Positions 34,766-46,416 are shown, counted from the first letter of the stretch. The stretch is DNA of 64,000 nt from Bacteroidota bacterium (GCA_023251455.1 JAHEYT010000021.1:119968-183967), one strand, 5' to 3'. Numbers and translations are program-made. The notes: generated by a model not told the origin, from the letters alone.

Positions 34766-34794
34766 AAATCCCGCAGGTCATTCCTTCGGGATTT
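34766..34794 (+). terminator. intrinsic terminator after DUF1015 gene
   Basis: AAATCCCG (34766-34773) pairs with CGGGATTT (34787-34794) and is followed by more T residues. Confidence 0.8.
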
Positions 34795-34854
34795 TTTATT
34801 TCAGGAAACCAGAACCAAAGTTGATTGTTAATTTGATCATAGATAAAGAAAAAT

Positions 34855-35226
34855 ATGAAGAATCAGACAATACTTATTTCAGGAGCCATTTTTATGGCAT
34901 TAAGCGTTATGTTGGGAGCTTTTGGAGCACATGCACTGAAAACACGCCTTACTCCTGAAATGATGCAGATTTATCAAATTGGGGTCCAATATCAGTTTTA
35001 TCATGCCCTTGGGCTGTTGTTTGCCGGAATAATCGGATTTCAGATCGAATCGAAATGGGTTAGCCGATCGGCTATGTTTTTGGGAGTCGGGATTATTCTG
35101 TTCTCAGGAAGCTTATACCTTATTGCATTTTCAGGCATAAAAGCCATTGGCGCAATCACTCCTATCGGCGGATTATCTTTTGTTTCCGGTTGGATTTCGC
35201 TGGCTATTGCTGTTTGGAAACGCTGA
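34855..35226 (+). CDS. DUF423 family membrane protein
   Basis: The 123-residue protein has four hydrophobic helices and the DUF423 (YgdD) pattern: SGAIFMALSVMLGAFGAHALKTRL at the start, then YQFYHALGLLFAG, and a final GGLSFVSGWISLAIAVWK helix. It is an inner-membrane protein of unknown activity found across bacteria. It forms its own unit between the DUF1015 terminator and the C69 peptidase gene. Confidence 0.85.
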   Translation: MKNQTILISGAIFMALSVMLGAFGAHALKTRLTPEMMQIYQIGVQYQFYHALGLLFAGIIGFQIESKWVSRSAMFLGVGIILFSGSLYLIAFSGIKAIGAITPIGGLSFVSGWISLAIAVWKR

Positions 35227-35407
35227 TTCTTCCGGGTCAATCCCTTTCCGTTTTGCTTATTCCTTTTGCCTTTCCCGAGACCTGAGGTTTCTCATGGTTC
35301 GTTTGCTTAAATTCAATCTTCTTTACTGGCTTAAATCAGGATCCAAAATTTTAAATCCTGAGAATAATTATATTTGTCAAACAACAAATTCAAATAAAAT
35401 ACAAATC

Positions 35408-37102
35408 ATGATAAAAAATCTTCAACGTATTGCTTTGCTGTTGCTTTTGGCAGTTGCCTGGGGCATACCTGTTTCATACGGATGCACCAACTTTTTAATT
35501 ACAAAAGGAGCCTCGGTTGATGGCTCGACCATGATTACGTATGCCGCTGATTCGCATACTTTATATGGTGAGTTGTATTATCAGCCGGCCCAGGACTTCC
35601 CTGCTGGTGCCCTGCGTGACATTTACGAATGGGATACCGGTAAATTTCTAGGACGTATACCACAAGTTCCACATACCTACAGCGTAGTTGGAAACATGAA
35701 TGAATTTCAGGTGGCCATTGGCGAAACAACTTATGGTGGCCGTGAGGAATTAGGCAAACAATCGGGTGCAATAATGGATTACGGCAGCCTGATTTATGTA
35801 GCTCTCCAGCGTGCCAAAACAGCCCGCGAAGCTATTGAAGTGATGGCTGATCTCGTTGAAAAATACGGATATGCCAGCTCCGGCGAATCATTCTCGGTTT
35901 CAGATCCCAATGAAGTATGGATTTTTGAAATGATTGGAAAAGGCGAAGGCGAAAAAGGCGCTGTTTGGGTCGCTCAACGTATCCCTGACGGGTACATCAG
36001 CGGTCATGCCAATCAGGCCAGAATTACGACTTTCCCAATGAACGATGAAGCAAATTGCCTTTTTGCTAAAGACGTTATTTCGTTTGCCCGCGAAAAAGGA
36101 TGGTTTGATGGTAAAAATACTGAATTCAGCTTTTCTGACATATATGCTCCTGTTGATTTCAGCGGAGCCCGTTTCAGCGATGCCCGCGTTTTTGCAGGTT
36201 TCAACAAAGTGTACTCCGGTATGAAACAATACGAAGAGTACGCGCTAGGCATTGTAAAACACGCCGGAGAAAATAAATTTCCATCGAACCGAATGCCATT
36301 GTGGGTAAAACCTGATAAAAAAGTTAGCGTTCAGGATGTGATGGGCATGATGCGCGACCATTACGAAGGAACTGCATTGGATATGACCAAAGACGTTGGC
36401 GCAGGGCCATTCAAACTTCCATACCGCTGGAGACCATTGACCTTTAAAGTTGATTCGGCCGACTACGTGAACGAACGTGCTATTTCTACTCAGCAAACCG
36501 GGTTTTCGTTTGTAACCCAGTCTCGCTCATGGTTACCTAATCCGATTGGCGGAATACTGTGGTTTGGTGTTGACGATGCCTACAGCACCTGTTATGCTCC
36601 GATGTATTGCGGGATTACTGAAATTCCGGAATGTTTTAAAGTTGGAAACGGCGATATGCTTACTTTTTCTGAAACATCTGCCTTTTGGACATTTAACGTA
36701 GTTTCGAACTTTACTTATCTGCGTTATGACGCCATGATTCCGGATGTATTGAAAGTTCAGGAAAGTCTGGAAGACAAATTCGTAGCCTATACCCCGAGCG
36801 TTGACATGGCTGCCCAAAGCCTTTGGAATTCAGGAAAGAAAAGCGAAACACTTCAGTTCCTGACCGATTATTCGGTCAGTCAGGCCAATGGAATGACCAA
36901 CGAATGGAAAAAATTATCGCAATACTTGATCGTGAAATTTATCGATGGTAATATTAAAAAGGAAAAAGACGGTGCTTTTGAACGGACTGAAACAGGAATG
37001 CCACCAAGCCCAAACCAGCCAGGGTATCCAGACTGGTGGAAGAAGGTAATTGTTGACGGCACCGGCGATCATTTAAAAATGATTGGTGCACCAAGCCACT
37101 AA
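35408..37102 (+). CDS. exported C69 family dipeptidase
   Basis: The 564-residue protein starts with a signal peptide (start ATG 35408; a longer reading upstream lacks family features). The mature enzyme would begin at Cys26 in YGCTNFLITKGASVDGSTM, which is the N-terminal nucleophile of peptidase family C69. Other motifs are VVGNMNEFQVAIGETT, ALQRAKTAREAIEVMADL and EVWIFEMIGKG. The enzyme should remove N-terminal dipeptides in the periplasm. It is the last gene before rplS, with no terminator visible but a clear promoter box for rplS. Confidence 0.9.
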   Translation: MIKNLQRIALLLLLAVAWGIPVSYGCTNFLITKGASVDGSTMITYAADSHTLYGELYYQPAQDFPAGALRDIYEWDTGKFLGRIPQVPHTYSVVGNMNEFQVAIGETTYGGREELGKQSGAIMDYGSLIYVALQRAKTAREAIEVMADLVEKYGYASSGESFSVSDPNEVWIFEMIGKGEGEKGAVWVAQRIPDGYISGHANQARITTFPMNDEANCLFAKDVISFAREKGWFDGKNTEFSFSDIYAPVDFSGARFSDARVFAGFNKVYSGMKQYEEYALGIVKHAGENKFPSNRMPLWVKPDKKVSVQDVMGMMRDHYEGTALDMTKDVGAGPFKLPYRWRPLTFKVDSADYVNERAISTQQTGFSFVTQSRSWLPNPIGGILWFGVDDAYSTCYAPMYCGITEIPECFKVGNGDMLTFSETSAFWTFNVVSNFTYLRYDAMIPDVLKVQESLEDKFVAYTPSVDMAAQSLWNSGKKSETLQFLTDYSVSQANGMTNEWKKLSQYLIVKFIDGNIKKEKDGAFERTETGMPPSPNQPGYPDWWKKVIVDGTGDHLKMIGAPSH

Positions 37103-37150
37103 AAAGTTATAAATTACGAGTTATAAGTTATGTGGTTTGAATTATTTTGT

Positions 37151-37158
37151 TACTTTTG
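37151..37158 (+). promoter_or_regulatory. -7 promoter box for rplS
   Basis: TACTTTTG fits the TAnnTTTG -7 consensus and lies 65 bases before the rplS start. A clear -33 element at the right distance is not evident. Confidence 0.45.
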
Positions 37159-37223
37159 CGCCACATTTCAGCAATCTCTTACTCATTGATTTGATGTAAT
37201 ATTGCCACTAAAAACATAAAAAG

Positions 37224-37574
37224 ATGGATTTAATTAAAGTTGCACAGAACGCGTTTGTTATTGAAGAAAAACAACAACCGCAATTTAAAGCAGGTGACAC
37301 CATTACCGTTCATTACAAAATTAAGGAGGGTAACAAAGAGCGTGTACAGAATTTCCGTGGTGTTGTTATTCAGGTAAAAGGAACAGGAATCACCAAAACT
37401 TTCACTGTTCGTAAAATGTCTGGAAACATTGGTGTTGAAAGAATTTTCCCACTTTTTTCACCTTTCATCGACCTGATTGAAGTGAACAAAAAAGGTATTG
37501 TTCGCAGAGCTAAATTGTACTATTTACGTTCTCTTACAGGCAAAAAAGCCCGTATCAAAGAAAAACGTGTATAA
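37224..37574 (+). CDS. rplS: 50S ribosomal protein L19
   Basis: The 116-residue protein is L19, located at the 30S-50S interface. The conserved core is visible as [56 protein letters not shown] and [19 protein letters not shown]. Length is normal. It is a single-gene unit here, with a strong terminator at 37597. Confidence 0.98.
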   Translation: MDLIKVAQNAFVIEEKQQPQFKAGDTITVHYKIKEGNKERVQNFRGVVIQVKGTGITKTFTVRKMSGNIGVERIFPLFSPFIDLIEVNKKGIVRRAKLYYLRSLTGKKARIKEKRV

Positions 37575-37596
37575 GAAAAATATTTTCTTTTTGCGA

Positions 37597-37628
37597 AGAG
37601 GTTGGTTCGAAAGTTCCAACCTCTTTTT
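37597..37628 (+). terminator. intrinsic terminator after rplS
   Basis: AGAGGTTGG (37597-37605) pairs perfectly with CCAACCTCT (37616-37624) over a 10-base loop, followed by a T-run. The remaining gap to 37927 shows only a short AGACCC/GGGTCT hairpin (37703-37718) and no gene. Confidence 0.9.
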
Positions 37629-37927
37629 CGTTTCAATACGTTCCCTATAAATAATTTGAATACTTCACGTTGCGCTGATCATAAAAAGGAGAATTTTGCA
37701 TTAGACCCTTTGGGGTCTCAAACCCGACTATCTCTTGCTTTTCAATCCGTTATTTTCATCAAACTACATCCCTCCTTCAGCGAAATAATTTAGCGCACCG
37801 ACAATGTCATAAAAGATCAAATGAACTCTGGGATAGTTCAGCACCAAAAATATCAGCTTCACCATATTTCATCTGAAATGTGATCATCCATTCAATAGTT
37901 TTGACGGGAATTATAACGATGAATTAA

Positions 37928-38540
37928 ATGAAAAAGGTCAAAACTATTTGCGCAATAATTTTGCTTTCCCTTTTTTCGGGGATTATGGCAAAAGCACAAC
38001 CCATACCGGCAGAATTGATGTTGGGGAATAAGTATGGAACATTAAAAATGATTGTAAGTAAAAATTTCTCCCAAACATCTAAGTTCGGTATTTTCCATAT
38101 CAATATTCTCCAGTTTGATTACCTCCACAACGTCGATAATGGTTTAATGCTTCAGGATTTATTGTTTTTCGAACCAATTAAAAATTTCAGGATTACAGGT
38201 GGTGGACTTTTCTCTGACAAAGCTGGTTTTCTACCTACTGCCAGCACCTTAAATTTTGCTAATGGCGTAAGGGGCAATATGTCGGCAAATAACATGCGCG
38301 ACGGTTCTGACTCTCCTATTGGTGGTACTGGTGGAAACAGCAAAGTAAGCGGGAATAAAGACCTGGCTTTGACAACGGATTATATAGTTGTTGCACCTGG
38401 CTGTCTGAGACGGAAAGCATGGTGCCGATGAAGGTGCGGAAGAATTCATTACCTGGATCGGAAATGTCACCGGGTTCGCAAAAGTAATTCCAACGCGAAG
38501 AAATGGATTAATTGATTCCGCTCAAAGCAAATTAGCTTGA
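37928..38540 (+). pseudogene. chimeric or broken exported protein gene
   Basis: The first frame (37928-38431) has a good signal peptide (ending MAKAQ) and about 70 residues like a Bacteroidota outer-membrane barrel start (KNFRITGGGLFSDKAGF). It then turns into a Gly/Asn/Ser-rich stretch and TTDYIVVAPGC. After a shift near 38408 another frame goes on (GKHGADEGAEEFITWIGNV) to a stop at 38540. The junction near residue 100 suggests two unrelated pieces joined by deletion, then a frameshift. I do not recognise the second part. It sits at the edge of the decaying fructan locus. Confidence 0.45.
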
Positions 38541-38647
38541 GCAGAAATATTGAGAAATTGTCTTTTTAACATCAATTCAAGAAAAAGAAGTTAAAATTTT
38601 GAAAATAGGAGTTTTAGTTAGGATCGGAGTTTAATTTTTAGTTATGG

Positions 38648-38675
38648 AAGGAGATCGGGTTCGATCTCCTTCTCT
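38648..38675 (+). terminator. hairpin terminator before fructokinase remnant
   Basis: AAGGAGATCG (38648-38657) pairs perfectly with CGATCTCCTT (38662-38671) over a GGTT loop, followed by a T-rich stretch. It marks the end of the unit that held the chimeric gene. The bases from here to 38839 show no gene. Confidence 0.65.
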
Positions 38676-38839
38676 TTAATATCCACTCATCAAACCTTGC
38701 CACCTAGATTAAAACTGGGATGTTTAGCGGATAAACACCAGTTGCACCCCTTCATTTTCCTAATCGATCCTTTTGAAAACATAAACTCAACATTTTCATT
38801 TTGGTCATCCCAAAAAACGAATGAGGTAACAATTATACA

Positions 38840-39726
38840 ATGCAGGTTTTGTTCAATGGCGAGATCCTTTGGGATACTCTCTCTTCTTCTTCTAAACCGG
38901 GTGGCGCCTCAATGAATGAGGCTTTGCAACTGAATAATATTGGACCAACCGTGGCCATCGCCAGTAAAATTGGCAATGACGACCGTGGTCAAAAATTAGT
39001 TGATTTCCTTCAAAGTTCTGGTCTGAATACCGATTTAATTCAGGGTGACGAATATCTGCCGACATGCGAAGTCCTGGTTCACCTCGACCAAAACAACAAT
39101 GCCACCTTCGAAATATGCGAACATGTGGCTTGGGACAACCTTACTTTAACTGATTTGCTGATGAAAAAAGCCAAAGAATCAGGACTTATTTTCTAGGGAA
39201 CACTGGCATCACGCAATCCTGAATTAAGAAACACAATTTTAAATCTACCTGAAAATAAAATAGTTAAACTTTTGATATTAACCTTCGTATAAATTCTTAT
39301 ACCCGTGAGATTGTGGAGATGCTTCTGTTAAAGTCGGACATTGTTAAGTTGAATGATGACGAACTGGTCGCTATTGCAATGTTGCATAATAAACAGGAGC
39401 TCGATGAAAAAAGTATGGCAACCTGGTTTGCCGGTGAATACAATTCAGAAATGATTTGTGTAACCAATGGCGAAAAAGGCGCATTACTTTATTCAGCCGG
39501 TAAGTTTTATGAACACCCGGGGTTCAAAGTTAATGCAGTTGACACTGTTTAAGCCGGATATACTCTTCTGGCTATTCTTATTGCCGCAATTTTTAAAGGT
39601 AAATCCTATTCTGATGCATTTATTAATTCTTATGCTAACGGAGCTTTTGTTGCCACAAAAGTCGTAGCGACTCCTGAGTACGATATGAATCAGATTAATC
39701 AAATATTACATACTAATTCACAATAA
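38840..39726 (+). pseudogene. fructokinase (PfkB family) pseudogene
   Basis: The remnant spans the full length of a PfkB sugar kinase (about 295 codons) but is broken. Frame 1 (38840-39196) gives VLFNGEILWDTL, PGGASMNEALQL and FEICEHVAWDN, then stops at TAG 39194. The reading continues as GTLASRNPELRNTI. It shifts frame near 39270 into DINLRINSYTREIVEM and KSDIVKLNDDELVAIA, and meets a TAA at 39550. There the family motif GAGD, with the catalytic Asp, has become stop-AGY. The rest (AFVATKVVATPEYDMN) ends at 39726. Two stops, one frameshift and loss of the catalytic Asp make it non-functional. It lies directly before susC. Confidence 0.9.
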
Positions 39727-39837
39727 TGATGCACCAAATCATTATAAAGCTGATTTATGCATTAAAAATCAGCCTAAAAATGATGAGCCTCTTTACACTA
39801 AATTATTCATTAATTATTAATTTAAAATGAAGAACTT

Positions 39838-42800
39838 ATGAAAATCAATTGGCTAAAAGACTTTCCTGACAGGAAAGTTGGCAAAAAAATCGGGCAAATA
39901 ACCCGTCTTGTGATTATTAATTTATTGGGGTTAACCATGTTGGCTTCGGCTGGCAACAGTTCCCCTGTCTCGACCAGAAGCATATCCAACGCAGAAAATG
40001 CAACGGCTATGCAGCAGAAAGAACGTCCGGTAAGTGGTATTGTGAATGACAACACAGGAGAACCACTGCCTGGAGTTACCGTTTTGGTAAAAGGAACTAC
40101 AATTGGTCAGATCACTGACTCTGACGGGAAATTTAGTCTTGAAGTTCCAGGCGACGATGCGGTACTTGTATTTTCTTTTGTTGGAATGAAGACTCAGGAA
40201 ATTCCCGTTTCCGGAAAAACTACCTTTAAAGTAGTTATGGAAGAAGAAACAATTGGTATTGAAGAAGTTGTTGCTGTTGGATACGGTGTTCAACGCAAAA
40301 CGGATTTGACCGGTGCAACAAACCGTTTGTCTGAAAAGGATATGAATAAATCACTGGCAACGTCGCCTGTTGAAATGATGCAAGGCCGAATTGCAGGTGT
40401 AAACATTACCCAGAACAACGGTGAACCAGGCGGTGGAATGACTGTTCGTGTCCGTGGATCGAGTTCTATTCGTTCAGGACAGGAACCTCTTTATGTTGTT
40501 GACGGTATTCCGCTTGATAACTCAAATCTTACTCCTACAGGAGGTACTGCTGCAGGTTACGGAAGTGGTGGTAGCAAAAACCCATTGAGTTTCATTAATC
40601 CTGAAGACATTGAATCAATTGACATTTTAAAAGATGCTTCGTCGACTGCCATTTACGGTGCTCGTGGGGCCAATGGTGTTGTGCTTGTAACCACTAAGAA
40701 AGGGAAGAAAGGCGAAAGCACCATAACGTTCGATTCATATTTTGGTACTTCAACCATCCGCGAGAAAATGGATATTTTAACTCCTGATCAGTTCCGGTCG
40801 TATACCAGAGCAGATGGCACAAAGTTACTCGATAAAGGCGCAAGCATAAATTGGCAAGATGAAATCTTTAGGACAGCCCTCACCAACAATCAGGCTTTAG
40901 GTTTAAGTGGAGGAAGCGAGAAATCAACCTATCACCTTTCGCTTGGGTATTTAGATCAACAAGGTATTGTTCATAATTCAGGCATAAAAAAATTAAATGG
41001 AAGCATAAAACTGACACAAAAAGCCTTTAGCGACAAGTTGTTGTTGAATGCTAGTTTGTTGGCCTCGCAACAGGAAGACAGTCGTATGCCTATTTCGGAA
41101 GCCAGCGGATCCGGGTACGAAGGTGACTTGATCATTACAGCCCTTAAATCGAATCCAACGTTTCCGATTTTTAATGCAGATGGAACCTATTATCAACATA
41201 CTACCGACCAACGAAATCCTGTAGCAATGATGAACCTTGTTGATGATAAGGTGAATACGATTCGCGTGGTGGCCAACATGTCGGCTGAATACGAAATTAT
41301 TAAAGGACTGAAATATAAATTGAATGTAGGTTTGGATCGGACGAATGCTGAACGCCGTGTAAATCAGGATCAGCAATTGAGTTATTTGTCGAACAAAGGG
41401 GAAGCCTACATCAATGGTATTATCGCCAATAACAAGCTGATTGAAAACTACATTACCTATGCAACCAAAATAGGTATAGAACATTCATTTAATTTCCTGT
41501 TAGGCCATTCTTACCAGAATTTCAATGGAACCACAAATAATTCAAACATTAAGGGTTTTATCGTACAGGGAATAAAATATACGGATAACTTAAGTTATGG
41601 CATTTCTTCGACTGCGGTGGTCACATCAACAGCTTACGAACGCGAGCTACAATCATTCTTCGGACGTGTAAATTACTCTTTTAGAGAAAGATACTTACTG
41701 ACATTTACGATGCGTCGCGATGGATCATCCAAATTTGGAGCCAACAATAAATATGGTAATTTCCCTTCAGCAGCTTTCGCATGGCGAATTATGGAAGAAG
41801 ACTTTATGAAAAACGTTGATCTGTTCAGTAATTTAAAATTTCGTTTAGGTTGGGGCTTAACCGGGAACCAGGAAATTCCCGATAAAGTTTCGTTGATGTC
41901 GGTAGGTACGGCAAACAATGCGAACTTCTATTCGAATGGTGTACTCATACCTGGTATTACCTTCAACAGAACTCCAAATCCTGACATTAAATGGGAAACA
42001 ACCGAGCAGATTAATGTTGGATTAGATTTTGGTTTTCTGAAAGATCGCTTGACTGGTACATTTGATTTATTTAGCAAAAAAACAACCGACGTATTACTTC
42101 AGATTTCATCAAAAGATCCGGCTCCAACTTCAACACAGTGGCAGAATGTTCCTGGATTAGAAATCGTGAATAACGGGGTTGAACTTGGTTTAACAGGCAT
42201 TATAATCGACAAGTCAGGATTAAGATGGGATGCAACTTTTAATGTAGCCCAGATTAAAAATAAAGTAAAAGGTTTGGGAACATCCATTATAACTGGGGCA
42301 GCCTCAGGTCAGGGATTGTCTGGAACCTACGTTCAACTGATTGCCAATGATCAGCCTATCGGTTCATTTTATGGAATGGTATTCGAAGGTTTTGATTCAA
42401 ATGGAATTGGCATTTATAAAAAAGATGCCAGCGGAAATGTTGTGAAAGAATTTTTAGGTTCGGCACTGCCTAAAATTACGTATAGTATAAGTTCATCGTT
42501 GAAGCTTAAAAATTTCGATGCCAGCATATTCTGGTACGGAACCCAGGGCAACAAGGTGTACAACAACACAGCCAATGCATTATTTGTGAAAGGTACTCTG
42601 GACAAATCGAGTAACGTGAGATCAGACATTGCCACATCTTCTGAAAGTGCTTCCAATTCAAATGCATTTTCATCACGGTTTATCGAGGATGGTTCATTCC
42701 TCCGGTTAGCGAACTTAACATTGGGTTACACCTTCAATACCAAATCAGTAAAATGGTTGAGTAAACTAAGAGTATATGCTACCGGCAATAATTTACTCCT

Positions 42801-42936
42801 GATCACTAAATACAAAGGTTTTGATCCTGAAGTTAATTCAGACGCTAATAATAATAATGTACCATCATTGGGCGTTGATTACTCTTCATTCCCAAAATCC
42901 CGGACATTTACGTTCGGTGTTAACCTTCAATTTTAA
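39838..42936 (+). CDS. susC: SusC-like TonB-dependent outer-membrane receptor
   Basis: The 1032-residue protein is intact. After the signal region it has a carboxypeptidase-regulatory-like domain (PVSGIVNDNTGEPLPGVTVLVKG, about residues 65-145), then a TonB plug (IGIEEVVAVGYGVQRKTDLTGA, LYVVDGIPLDN, SIDILKDASSTAIYGARGANGVVLVTTKKG). A 22-strand-type barrel follows, ending in an aromatic (FGVNLQF). It imports oligosaccharides with SusD. There is no STN domain, so it does not signal through FecR. Given the GH32 and fructokinase remnants around it, the likely ligand was a fructan; this is inferred. Confidence 0.93.
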   Translation: MKINWLKDFPDRKVGKKIGQITRLVIINLLGLTMLASAGNSSPVSTRSISNAENATAMQQKERPVSGIVNDNTGEPLPGVTVLVKGTTIGQITDSDGKFSLEVPGDDAVLVFSFVGMKTQEIPVSGKTTFKVVMEEETIGIEEVVAVGYGVQRKTDLTGATNRLSEKDMNKSLATSPVEMMQGRIAGVNITQNNGEPGGGMTVRVRGSSSIRSGQEPLYVVDGIPLDNSNLTPTGGTAAGYGSGGSKNPLSFINPEDIESIDILKDASSTAIYGARGANGVVLVTTKKGKKGESTITFDSYFGTSTIREKMDILTPDQFRSYTRADGTKLLDKGASINWQDEIFRTALTNNQALGLSGGSEKSTYHLSLGYLDQQGIVHNSGIKKLNGSIKLTQKAFSDKLLLNASLLASQQEDSRMPISEASGSGYEGDLIITALKSNPTFPIFNADGTYYQHTTDQRNPVAMMNLVDDKVNTIRVVANMSAEYEIIKGLKYKLNVGLDRTNAERRVNQDQQLSYLSNKGEAYINGIIANNKLIENYITYATKIGIEHSFNFLLGHSYQNFNGTTNNSNIKGFIVQGIKYTDNLSYGISSTAVVTSTAYERELQSFFGRVNYSFRERYLLTFTMRRDGSSKFGANNKYGNFPSAAFAWRIMEEDFMKNVDLFSNLKFRLGWGLTGNQEIPDKVSLMSVGTANNANFYSNGVLIPGITFNRTPNPDIKWETTEQINVGLDFGFLKDRLTGTFDLFSKKTTDVLLQISSKDPAPTSTQWQNVPGLEIVNNGVELGLTGIIIDKSGLRWDATFNVAQIKNKVKGLGTSIITGAASGQGLSGTYVQLIANDQPIGSFYGMVFEGFDSNGIGIYKKDASGNVVKEFLGSALPKITYSISSSLKLKNFDASIFWYGTQGNKVYNNTANALFVKGTLDKSSNVRSDIATSSESASNSNAFSSRFIEDGSFLRLANLTLGYTFNTKSVKWLSKLRVYATGNNLLLITKYKGFDPEVNSDANNNNVPSLGVDYSSFPKSRTFTFGVNLQF

Positions 42937-42955
42937 ATCTTAAATTCAGCATACA

Positions 42956-44500
42956 ATGAAACGAAATAAATTCATTAAATACTGCACTTTAATTGCCTTT
43001 GCAGGGCTAATAGGATGTACCAATCTGGACGAAAAAGTGCTTGACGAACAACTTGGAACCAATCTGGTAAACGATCCAAACAACATGACAGCATTGATTA
43101 ATGCACCTTATGCCAGTTTACGGCGTACAATTGAATGGTATGATTACTGGGCGCTGCAAGAAGTGTCGACTGACGAAGTAATTGTACCGACCCGTGGTAC
43201 CGACTGGTACGATAATGGCGAATGGCAACAACTTCATCTACAAAGCTGGACTGCCGACCATATTCGTATGAAGAACGTATGGGAAGCATTAAATCAAGGT
43301 GTTTCGCGTTCAAACATTGCCATTAATTATATTGGGAAATTTCCGGTAACTGCGACAACTACCCAATACATTAACGAGGCCAAATTTTTGAGAGCTTATT
43401 ACATGTATTTACTGTGCGATTTATTCGGACAGGTACCTTTCCGTGAAGCCGAAGAAGTCGATTTCTCAAAGGCTCCCAATCTTCTTACCAGACAGGCCGC
43501 TGCCGATAAGATCATCACCGAGCTGACAGCAGCATTACCTAATCTGAAATCAAAAACAGAAGTTGGTTCTGATCATGTTACCAAGGGAGCTGCACAGGCC
43601 TTGCTTGCCAAAGTATATTTAAACTATGAAGTTTGGACGGGAACAAAGAAATATGCCGAGGCTGTTTCTGCATGTAACGACCTTATCAGCAACACCGATT
43701 ATGCCGTGGCAACTGATTATTGGACCATGTTCCAAAAAGATGTAGCAGAACATCCTGAATTTATATTGCGCGTTCCGATGGACGATAGAGTTGAGATGGG
43801 AAGTGGTAGTGTATGGGTTAACTTTACATTACACTATAGTCAAATATTCGGAAATTTAACCAGCACTTGGAATGGTCCAAGTACGACTTCAACTTTCTTT
43901 GATACCTGGGATAAAGTAAATGATGCTCGTTATCAGGATAACCGGATTAAAGCTGAATGTGGCTTTAATCAGGGATTTCTTGTCGGTCAGCAATATGGTC
44001 TTGACGGCACTGCGCTGAAGCAACGCAACGGATCTCCATTAATTTTTGTTCCGGAAATGAATTTAGAAAGTTCTCCAGAAAATGCAGGAATCCGCGTCAT
44101 TAAATTCGCTCCAAACGCTGCTACAACTCACCAGTTCTCATCTCCTAACGATGTGCCGATCATGCGTATTTCTGACATTTATCTGATTCGTGCCGAGGCC
44201 AAATTGAGAAATAACGATGCCGCAGGTGCGTTAGCCGACATCAATTACATCAGAAGTAAACGTAATGCGTCTGGTAAAACATTACCTGTCCTTACTTCTG
44301 TTACTTTAGCCGATGTTTTGAAAGAACGTGGTTATGAATTGTACTGGGAAGGCTTGCGCCGTCAAGATTTGATCCGTTTTGGCAAATTCGGTGAAGCTTG
44401 GCAGGGCAAACCAGTAACTGCTGCAACAAAAGCCATTTATCCAATCCCTACCTCGGCTTTGGGTGCAAACAAAGACATTATACAAAATCCTGGATACTAA
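42956..44500 (+). CDS. susD: SusD-like outer-membrane glycan-binding lipoprotein
   Basis: The 514-residue protein has a lipobox with Cys21 (LIGCTNLDEK) and the SusD/RagB fold: RAYYMYLLCDLFGQVPFREAE, the TPR-like helices KGAAQALLAKVYLNYEVW, and a C-terminal IRAEAKLRNNDAAGALADINYIR, ERGYELYWEGLRRQDLIRFGKF. It sits on the SusC barrel as a lid and binds the glycan. It starts 19 bases after susC. A hairpin terminator follows at 44517. It is intact, although the enzyme and kinase genes around it are broken. Confidence 0.93.
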   Translation: MKRNKFIKYCTLIAFAGLIGCTNLDEKVLDEQLGTNLVNDPNNMTALINAPYASLRRTIEWYDYWALQEVSTDEVIVPTRGTDWYDNGEWQQLHLQSWTADHIRMKNVWEALNQGVSRSNIAINYIGKFPVTATTTQYINEAKFLRAYYMYLLCDLFGQVPFREAEEVDFSKAPNLLTRQAAADKIITELTAALPNLKSKTEVGSDHVTKGAAQALLAKVYLNYEVWTGTKKYAEAVSACNDLISNTDYAVATDYWTMFQKDVAEHPEFILRVPMDDRVEMGSGSVWVNFTLHYSQIFGNLTSTWNGPSTTSTFFDTWDKVNDARYQDNRIKAECGFNQGFLVGQQYGLDGTALKQRNGSPLIFVPEMNLESSPENAGIRVIKFAPNAATTHQFSSPNDVPIMRISDIYLIRAEAKLRNNDAAGALADINYIRSKRNASGKTLPVLTSVTLADVLKERGYELYWEGLRRQDLIRFGKFGEAWQGKPVTAATKAIYPIPTSALGANKDIIQNPGY

Positions 44501-44516
44501 TTCTTTAAAAAATCAA

Positions 44517-44548
44517 CAGCCGTTACGTAACTGTAGCGGCTGATTTTT
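44517..44548 (+). terminator. intrinsic terminator after susD
   Basis: CAGCCG (44517-44522) pairs with CGGCTG (44537-44542), flanking A/T bases extend the stem, and a T-run follows. Confidence 0.7.
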
Positions 44549-44592
44549 CATTAACCATAGATTAAAAATTTCCGAACCTCAATTGGGTTTGG

Positions 44593-44642
44593 TTTTTGCG
44601 AAGAATGGCCGCTGCCCTTAAAGGGTGGCGGTTTCGCAAAAA
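44593..44642. repeat. 50-bp composite hairpin in the susD-GH32 spacer
   Basis: An outer TTTTTGCGAA (44593-44602) pairs with TTCGCAAAAA (44633-44642). Inside, CCGC/GCGG and a CCCTTAAAGGG palindrome nest with short unpaired bases. The 335-base spacer between susD and the GH32 remnant holds no gene otherwise. The function is unknown; it could be a transcript processing or mobile-element end structure. Confidence 0.6.
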
Positions 44643-44835
44643 TTCATTTCCAGACATTACTTTAGAACGAGCGATTCAAAACAAGCTCTTGGTTTCGCTA
44701 ATACTTTCATGCAAAAAGTTGAAAGAAAACATCTGAATATTGGAGATCTAATAATTATACTTCGTTTGAATCAACAGATAAAGCGCTAACCTTGTAAACC
44801 CATCAGGCAAACGTACTAAAAATAAAGAACCTATT

Positions 44836-46416
<1,581 letters not shown>

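Noticed and set aside
35147..35407. Longer N terminus for the C69 peptidase
   Set aside because: The extra residues overlap the DUF423 gene and precede a clear signal peptide and nucleophile cysteine that fit the start at 35408.
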